This document shows positions 46,901-55,900 of a stretch of DNA of 64,000 nt, one piece after another. The notes beneath the pieces are model-generated. The model did no database searches and was not told the DNA's origin. It saw nothing but the letters and a program-made list of their open reading frames with translations. This stretch comes from Ctenosaura bakeri (taxonomy: Eukaryota; Chordata; Lepidosauria; Squamata; Iguanidae). The stretch spans positions 310,001 through 374,000 of the forward strand of contig CAOLHI010000962.1 in assembly GCA_948474755.1 (NCBI GenBank), given 5' to 3'. The translations under genes were made by a program, and so were the position numbers. How positions within the stretch are numbered: the first letter of the stretch is position 1; each line of letters starts with the position of its first letter.

Positions 46901-49900
46901 GCTCTTTAACAATTAGATATAATTTTATAGCATCTTGAGATATGTCTCCATTAACTTATAGAAAATCAGAATTTATTTATTTATTTATTTACTTACTTAC
47001 ATACATACATACTTACTTATTTACTTGAAGGAGATTCTCAGATTTTCAAAGGGTATTCAACATTTAAGTCCTGTTGATTTCACTGGGTTTATTCTAGATA
47101 TGTCTGCATTTGGATCCAATCTCTCCCCTCTACCTTTATTTTAAAAAAGACAAATTATTCAGTGTCATTATTTCAATTGCAGATTAAATGAAGAGGAGTT
47201 GCAGCAGTGTCCTCAATATATTTCTGACCAAGGATACAACACTGGATGTGTCTTTCAGGCTGAGGAAGATGCAGATCTTGTTATTTCGATCAGGGATACT
47301 AATGGGACAAAAGAACTTTACTATGATGAACAGCCTATCTTTAAATTTTGTAAGTCAGTATGTATCATTAGTCTAACTTTTCACCAGGCACTGTTAATAC
47401 CAGTCAAGCTGTAAAGGAATCTGGTGGCTTCCATGTCAGTGGGGTGCTGAATCCAGTTCAGGTTTATATTTCCAGCTTAAAGGAGCTATACTAGCAGAAT
47501 AGAAGGGCATATAGCTCCTTTGAAGTTCAGACTAAAATCCACGGTGCCCCACTGACATCTGAGCCACCACCCATCAGGGATGTCAAGAAGAAGCCATTTT
47601 AATTCATAAAAATTTTCACTACTCAATTCTGATATTGATTATTCTCCCAATAATCCCCTGTGAACTGGGGAATTCTGTGAATTGTCATCTCAGTGTAACC
47701 TTTTCAGGCTCTGGAGAGACTTGATGCCTAGTGATCCTTGATGCCCATAGCTCTGTAGATACTAAATGTTGATTTGATTCAGATTTACTGACTTCCCACA
47801 TAAGCCTGTGCCAAGAAACACTTCTGTGTTATGGAGAATTCTGATGATCATTCTAACATGCACACTAAGTTTGTGTGGAATGCTTTTGGGCCTCACCATT
47901 ATAATATGCAGGATATAGGCAACATTTGCCTTTGACTGTTCACCAGTAGCAAAGAACACATTCTTCAGGTTCCAAGGAATGCCAGATTTCCCTCCCCATT
48001 TCAAAACATGTAGTTCACACTGGTATATCATATTATATAATATTTGATTTTTGTCATGCCATGTTATTTAATATTTGACACTGTTTAGTAGTTGACATCT
48101 CACAATACATATAATCTTTATAGCATGTAGTAAGTAACCACAAAGGCGGTGCACAGCAATCCCCAAATTGGCCTTTGTGCTAGCACACTAGAAATGATCA
48201 GAAAAAGACAGGTCTTCAGATACGGATCTTTTGCTGCACAATTTAATATGGGGATATTTTAGATTTGTTAGCATCTCAACTTTTTATTCTGGCAGGCTTC
48301 AGATATAAAATCTCACAAGCCTTTTATGATTTCATATTTGAAGCCTGCCAAAATAAAAAGAGGTAAGACACAGCTGAAGCATTCAAATATTAAATTCCTC
48401 AGTGGCTGGGGTGGGGGGAGGCAGGGAGAGAGCAAGAGAAGCAGGGATTGCCTTTCTCCAGTAACTCCTAACGGAGGGAAAGCCTTCATAGAGGAAGTGG
48501 CAGCAAAACCACCCTTGATTAAATATTGCTGTTGAAATGAATGGGGCCAGGAGCACTCTAAGGTTTTTTGCTGCCAAGGTTAAGAAAAAGATGGTGCTCT
48601 TCTCTGATCCACATTCAAAAACCATGTGAGTTCCATCTGAATCTTTTATCCATTCTGGAGTGGAATAGCATCCTGAAGCATTCCTAAAGGCAGATGGTTA
48701 GTTGGAGAAACTGAAGGCAGTTGACTTAGCCTCATTCTGCCTAATGGTAGGGGCGATCTCTGGGTGACGGAGCTCCAGTTTCATGGATCAGACCTAATAG
48801 CTTCAAATGCCAATCCCTGTTATAGTGATGCTGTTCTCAGGCTGTCTGATGTGGTGGACTGGCAAAGTTTTCTTCCCAATATGCTCAGGACTGGTACCAT
48901 ATTTATACCCATTGGCTACAACTGTTTCCTGGAAACTTGCCCATTGCCTTCAGCCAATGGCTGAGGAACTAGCACTGGTCTATAGACCATCACTTTGAGT
49001 AACAGTATCCTATACCATTCAGTGATGTTACACTGTGGATGTGGGTTGACTTATGTCTTTCCAGCTGCTACAATAAAGTTTGCTGTTTTATAGTTTCTTA
49101 AAAATCTGCAATGACTTTTAAAGTATATGGCACATTGCCCAGCACAAGGAAAGTGGGCCCTTTTGAGGAGATGAATATCAAAATGTTCATTGCTATCATA
49201 GAAGCCATGCTCTGAAGAAATGCAATACAGTCATTTGGAGAGAGTGTGATTTGCATTTGGTTTTGTCTCTACCAGTGAAGCCCAAACCACCTGAAAATAT
49301 AACCCTCCAGTGGGTGGATGATGAAGTAACTGCACAGTGCATGTCACCTCAGCCTCCACAGAGTTTTGAGTTGGAATTTCAGTACAAAAGCAGATTTGAC
49401 AAAGATTGGCAGGTGAGTAGTTAGCAGGCACAGTGTTAATGGAGGAAAGTGGAAATGAAAACATGAAAAGGAACTTTCCCTGTTGTGGTAACAGATAGAT
49501 TTTCTTCTGAGGGTCTTCCCCTCAGATTTCATGTATTTGAACTTCATGACAAATCTGTCTTCTTGTGCAGCCACAAAGAAGAGCTGGCTTTCCCCCCAAA
49601 ACTGCCCACTTGCAACATCTTAACATTGACAATGATCCTGCTGATTCCTTTTTTGGAGCCCGGCTGCAACAAAGATGCAACTTATTTCTAAGACAAAATC
49701 ACTTCTTTTTGTCAGTTTAAAATCTGATGTGTTGTACCTAAAGATGGTTGCCTGCACTTTTGCTAAGGCCAATATTATCTGATCTTGGAAGCTGAGCAGC
49801 ATCAACTCTGGTTAGTATTTGGATGGGCGACCACCAACAAATACCAGATCCTGTAGGCTATATTTCAGAGCAAGGAACTGACAAAACTACCTCTGAGTAT

Positions 49901-52900
49901 TCTTTGCCTAAGAAAACCCTATGAAATCTATGGAATCATTATAAGTTGACAGGTGACAAAATTTGCCATCTGCTCAGACTTCCCTGTTCTTTCTGAGCTT
50001 AATTATAGTCCTCACAGCAGCTAGCATGAATGATCTTTGATCTTATGGAAAGTGTTTGGGTCTCGCATGGCAATTAAGATCCATTAGCTTTACAAAATAC
50101 GGGTACCTATTTCTTATGGAAATTAAGATCGCTAGACCTGACTTGTTGATATGCTGTCTACATATTTGGACACTTGGTGGTGATGGGCCACTGCATATGA
50201 AGAAGATGACACAATGATACAAACTATTTAAAGGACATGCCGGACCGCACATTCAAAGTGTTTATGTGTGCACTGCATCTCACATAAACTGGGGCCATTT
50301 CCGCACTAGACACCATTAGTGCATTGTAGTTCCTGGCATTACCATTTGTGTGATGCTGTCTGGTTAGGAATGCTCTTTTCTGCACCCTTCTGACTTAAGC
50401 AGATGAGTTGCAGTATTGCCATTGGTGTTCCTTCCACATTAAAATTTCCTTGGTCTCTCCATTCCCCTTCTTTCACCTCACCCCACTGCCCTGACTGGGC
50501 ATTTTGTTTTTGATTTTGGAAGCTGTATTAGCACAGCTCATGTAACCTCATGACACACCAGTACACTATCACATTTGTGCACTATAACACTAACAAACGT
50601 ACTAAATTTTTTTTAAAAAATAACTCAAAGGACAAATGAAAAATAAACACAGAGGTGGTAGATTTGAAACTTGCCACACCATGGGAGTCACTAAGGGAGG
50701 GACAGGATGGGCACGCCCACACGCTGCCCACTCCTGGATCCGCAATAACAGGAAGCACTATCAAGCACTATTACGGTACCACACTAAGATGGCTGACAAC
50801 AGGCACACAACAGCAACAACAATACAGGCCATAAAGATGATGCATGATTAATTGCTGTTCTACATTGAGGATACAAGAAGTACTGTAGCTGGTGGTTTCT
50901 GTGGGGGGGCAGCGCTTAATCCACTCTAGTTTTTAGTCTGAATTTTAAAGGGGCTATCCAAGCTGCTGAATATATTTTGGAGAGAGGATTTAGTATAATG
51001 GGTACATCTTTTCAGGTTTCCAGGTTAAGACTAAATTCCAGAGTGCATTCACTGCCCCACTATCCCACTGCCCCACTGACCTGAGTCTTGCATTGGCCTT
51101 CTTCAGACATAATGATCAAAGACTGATAAACCAAGGTTTATTGGAACAAAAATAAGCCTTGTTCCCAGTTGCTTATTCCTTCCCACATCACTTCGCTCCT
51201 CCCCTTGTTTCCTCCGATAGCCTTAAGGAAAATATTATGGTTTGTGAAATCATAGTTTCCTCTGACACCTAAACTATGAAGCAATAATTTAAGTACTATT
51301 TACAAACAATATGTAGTCAGCATCTACAACCTGACTTGGTAGACCAAGGTTTTGCACAAAAATAACTTTTTTTAGTCAAAAATCTCAAGGGTTGTTTTCC
51401 CCCCACAAATCAATATTTTGCAAGAAGTCACAAAGTGCATAAAATTATCCAAAATGCAGAAAAATTCTCATAATCTTAGCCAGTAGAGAGAAAACTTTTG
51501 AAATTATTTGTTTTTGAATGCAAAAAGATAAAATAAAGACCTCTAGTTTGCAAAGGGAGCAATATATGGATAACACTTCCTCTCTGGAAGACAGTAGCCA
51601 TCTTTAATTTGGGTTATCTCCTACTCTCTTGCTTTTCCTAGAGACCCATAAGACCTTGTATAAAGAAAACCAATTGAGGTTACATCTTGACTAAATGGAA
51701 GAAATCTGTGTTGTCAAGTAGCAGGATGTCATTCATCTATCTTGATTGCACTAAAGTGGATTGTTTTTGAGGTACAGATGGGTTTCTCCTTGCCCCAACC
51801 CTCAAATGGCAATGGTAAATGGAATTGGTTATTCCCCAAACACTTCTAATAGTGCTGAGGCTCCACCATTTCCTATCAAGGTTGGAGCGGTCACTGTAGC
51901 CATTGTAACTTTAATCACTTTTTCAGAATTTAGTTGGAAAGCCCAGTGCTTGTTTAATAGTACAACCCAAGACTGATGATCACATCCTCCTCTTGTTAGC
52001 ATAGTTTCACACATAATGTTTAGATTAAGAAAATATTTGTATAAGGAAAACATGCTGTATGTGAGACATGGTCTTTATTCTTAACAAAACAGCAGTTTAC
52101 CAATCTGTTAGGAAGAAGGTAAGGAGTTTATTTCTCTGATAGATATTACGTTTATGATCAGGGCATTAAAGCATTATGGAGAGGGAAATGAGATGGGAGG
52201 AAAGCAGAAAGGAACAAAAAGAAATAAAACAGGATACAGAGATTGCTAAAACAAAATTCAAATATTTTTCAAAAAAATAAATGTAAGAATTTTCAAAGGC
52301 TGATTTTTATTTCAATTCTAGTGCCTGTAATTAAACTGTGAATAAAAGACAAAAGGGGAATCTCCCCCCCAAAAAAATACCCCGCAGATAGACACAGAAT
52401 CACTAAATCTTTGCTATAGACCTGCACATTTTGAAAGTTTTTGGAGTCTTGTTTTGGTTGTTACTGTATCCTGTTAGGATAACATGGAAGAGGAAAAATG
52501 TACATTGGACAACGTTAATGACTGACAATTCCGTTCTATTCAGTCAAGGAAAAATGCGTGCTGCAAGATTAAAGATCAAGGATTTGACCCAGAGAAGTGT
52601 TACAGTTTTCGGTTCAGACTGAAATTCTGTTATGGAGATTATTCCAGTGAATGGACTCCAGAGACACTTTGGTCAGGTGGCAGTTCTGTAGGTAAAAATG
52701 GTTTGAGTTCTTGTTGTTGTGATAAATTCTCTTAAAAATACCTTTTTTTTTTCAGGTAAAGTTTACATATATATTTACTTCTTTTTATTGGTAGTCAGTA
52801 ATTTAATTTCCAGGGTGTGCTAGTTCACACAGCATGGAAATGGCTGGTAGACAAGACCTTGGAGCATTCTGGGAAATGACTGATTTGAAGAGGCTCCTTC

Positions 52901-55900
52901 TTGAGGCTGCAGATGATGGACTACTTTCTGGCAACTTCCTACAATTAATATGTAGTTCTCCTACTGAACGAGTTGCTTATTTGTAACTAGTTATTCAAAT
53001 GGTCATTAGTGAATTACACAATACTCACCCCTCCTCTCCACATTTTGTCATGCTCCCTGTGCTTAGCTCCTGGGCTACTGCTTTGAGGGCTATAGAACTG
53101 GAGGTTCCATAGAACTGCAGGAACCAGGCTGGTCACATGGACCAGAGGAAGAGGGGCTACCACTGAAATGCTTGCATAATAGCTCAAGACGGTTCTGAAT
53201 GACACACTGTGCAAGCACAATAAACTCATTTGTGTGAGTTCCTAGATGACCACTTGATGAACCACAGCTACAAGTAAGCAGCCCATTCTGTTCATACTCC
53301 AACACGCACCTGTATTTTATGTTAGAAGAGTGAAGGTTAGGTACAGTGTTTGGCCTTTATTTCTATCTGCCAGGCAAGAATACTTCATTCCAGTATGTGT
53401 GAAGTTCTTTCACTCTAGCTCTAGTATCCTTCCAGTGAATGCTAGAAGGTGCTACATTACTGTGAAGCTTAAAGAGCAACTGTCTAAATATACAATTGGA
53501 CCTCCACATCTGATTATTTAACTTTCATGGATTTGATTGTTTGTGAGTTTCTCTAACCCCTGTCCCCCTACTTTAAGCACTTCTTTTCAAGGGGAACCTT
53601 ACCTTCTGGAGGCTACAATCAGGCTGTGCATCCCTTTAGAAACCCACTTCTGGTCCTCCTCCACCAGTTGCTGCCTGACCAGCTAAGGATGGATTGCACC
53701 CTGATTTCTCAGCAACAGAAACCCTCTCCTGATCCCCCCACATATACCAAGGAAGAAGATGGGCGAGAGGGAGGAAGTATAGAGCAGCCATGTTGGTTCA
53801 TCCCCTTTCCCTTCCTTTTCCCTGACCTGGTTTGGACCCTGGGTGCCTGCTCTCCCCCCATGCCTCAGCCCCCTTCCCCCCCACACACATTTTGATATTT
53901 ATGGTTTCTCCACTTTTGTGGGAGCCCTGTGCCCCAACCCCAACAAGTGTGGAGGGTTGGCTGCATGTTTAGTTCATCTGTATAATTGGCTTTATAAGAA
54001 ATAGGTTGCAACAGTTTGCTTACAAGCATCTGATATTCAGCATACTGCAAAAAACTTCCAACCTTTTCTTTTCTGTAATTCTCTTGAGATTCCTGTGCTA
54101 CTGATGTCTCTGAACCACAGTCAAATGTAATAATCCTTTTCATTTTGGTGATGGCTGGCCTTCTGATAGTGTTTATTCTTCTGCTGTGTGTTTGCCGGGT
54201 AAACAGGTAAGGATTGGGTTTTTTACCCCTCATAGTTGTTTATCAATAACTGCCTAAATTGCATTAATATGTAGTCCCTGATTTTCATTTTTACAACCCC
54301 TGAAGCTCCCCATTATTCCCCAAAGCTGACTAATTTGGGGGTGATTGAACCCTCCAATATGCATGGAAAAACACAAAAAGCCCTCCTAAATCCCAAACCT
54401 CTGAAACATGCATACCTTGATTTTTTTCCTTTTTCCTTCCAAAATGGTGATCAGAAGTGATGTTGCCATTTTGGAGAAAAAAGGAGGACAGCATTGTGTA
54501 CCTGTAAGGGTCGGATGTGTAATCTTTGTCCCTGCTCTCTCCCACAATTGTGCACCTGTGTACTGTGTCCACTAGGTGCCTGTGCATGGCATCTCTCCTG
54601 TTGGAACCTCATTGGCAGAGATTAGACAACTAAGCTGAAATGCAGGGACATAAATACACCACACTATTTCTGGCATGTGCCACTTTCATGTGTGTTCAGT
54701 GATAATTCATTTTGTCCAGTGACTATTTTCCTCAAAAAAACTCTGCACAAAAATGTTAATTTACACTGTACACATTTCCCTTTGGACTACACATTTTGTC
54801 TCCATTTTTCACTATCTGTTTCATATGAGAATTCATTTTGTCCAGTGAATATTTCCCCAAAAAAACTCTGCACAAAAATGTTAATTTACACTGTACACAT
54901 TTCCCTTTGGACTACACATTTTGTCTCCATTTTTCACTATCTGTTTCATATGAGCCACTTTTTGAGGCAAGAATTACATCACAGCATTTGGAAACATGCA
55001 AGATCCTAAAGACAGCTGTATTCCAACTAATATATTAGCTAAGGAAATGCAAATTTAGAAATGCTGACTGAACAGAAGTCTTCTCAGCCTACTGGAAGAC
55101 CAATCTGCATTTCCTTTCATCAGAGAAGGAAGGGAAAAGGCAGCCATTTTCTTATTTGGGAGAACACAAAAGACATACCTGAGCTTTCAATCAAGTCCCA
55201 GATTACAGCTTGTTTGTGATGGGATGTTGGGAACACACACATGCACAAATATATGTTAGGCTTGGCAAGTTGCATACAGGATGGGGGCACTGTAACTTTA
55301 GTCCTTAACAGATTTGGGAACAGGATGAGGTACTGCAAAGCTCCATTAAGTGGGACAAATGTACCTGACTTACTTCACCTTCCAAACCAATCCAGCCCCT
55401 TCACTAGCAAGGTAATAGCCATATTGGGAGGCAAAACTATGTTGAGAGCTATGGAGGGCTGAAAAGCTCACACATGCTGAAGCACACCAGATATTGCTCA
55501 CTTACCAAGAACAAGAAAAGGCCAAAGAAGAATTGTGTGAGATAGGATGGAAAGGACTGGTAGTCACTGCACTAGAGTAGCACTCTTTATGGAGTGGTAA
55601 AGGGGCAAATGATGGGATGGGGGTGATAGGCCAATTTAACTAAGAACCACAGTGGTTTAGCTTAAAGCTAGGTCAATAGGCCAGACAGCCTATCAGATGG
55701 AAAACTTCATTGCATCTCAGAAATTTAGCAGATCAAGTTGTTGAAACAGAACGCGCCAAACCAACCTTTCTTGTCTCTTCAGGTAAAAGTTCCTGAGTGT
55801 TCAGTAATAAATTATATATGTTCTGCTTAGCTAAATTTATATGTAGTCTGTAGGTTCCATTGGTGATTTTGTAAACAAAGTTAGACATAGGTAGTTTCAT

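Noticed and set aside
49757..49880. Functional 5S rRNA gene
   Set aside because: The 5' third is missing, several conserved positions differ, and a SINE tail follows.
54677..55009. A 110-codon frame in intron 6
   Set aside because: It exists because of the 125-bp tandem duplication; the two units repeat the same chance frame.
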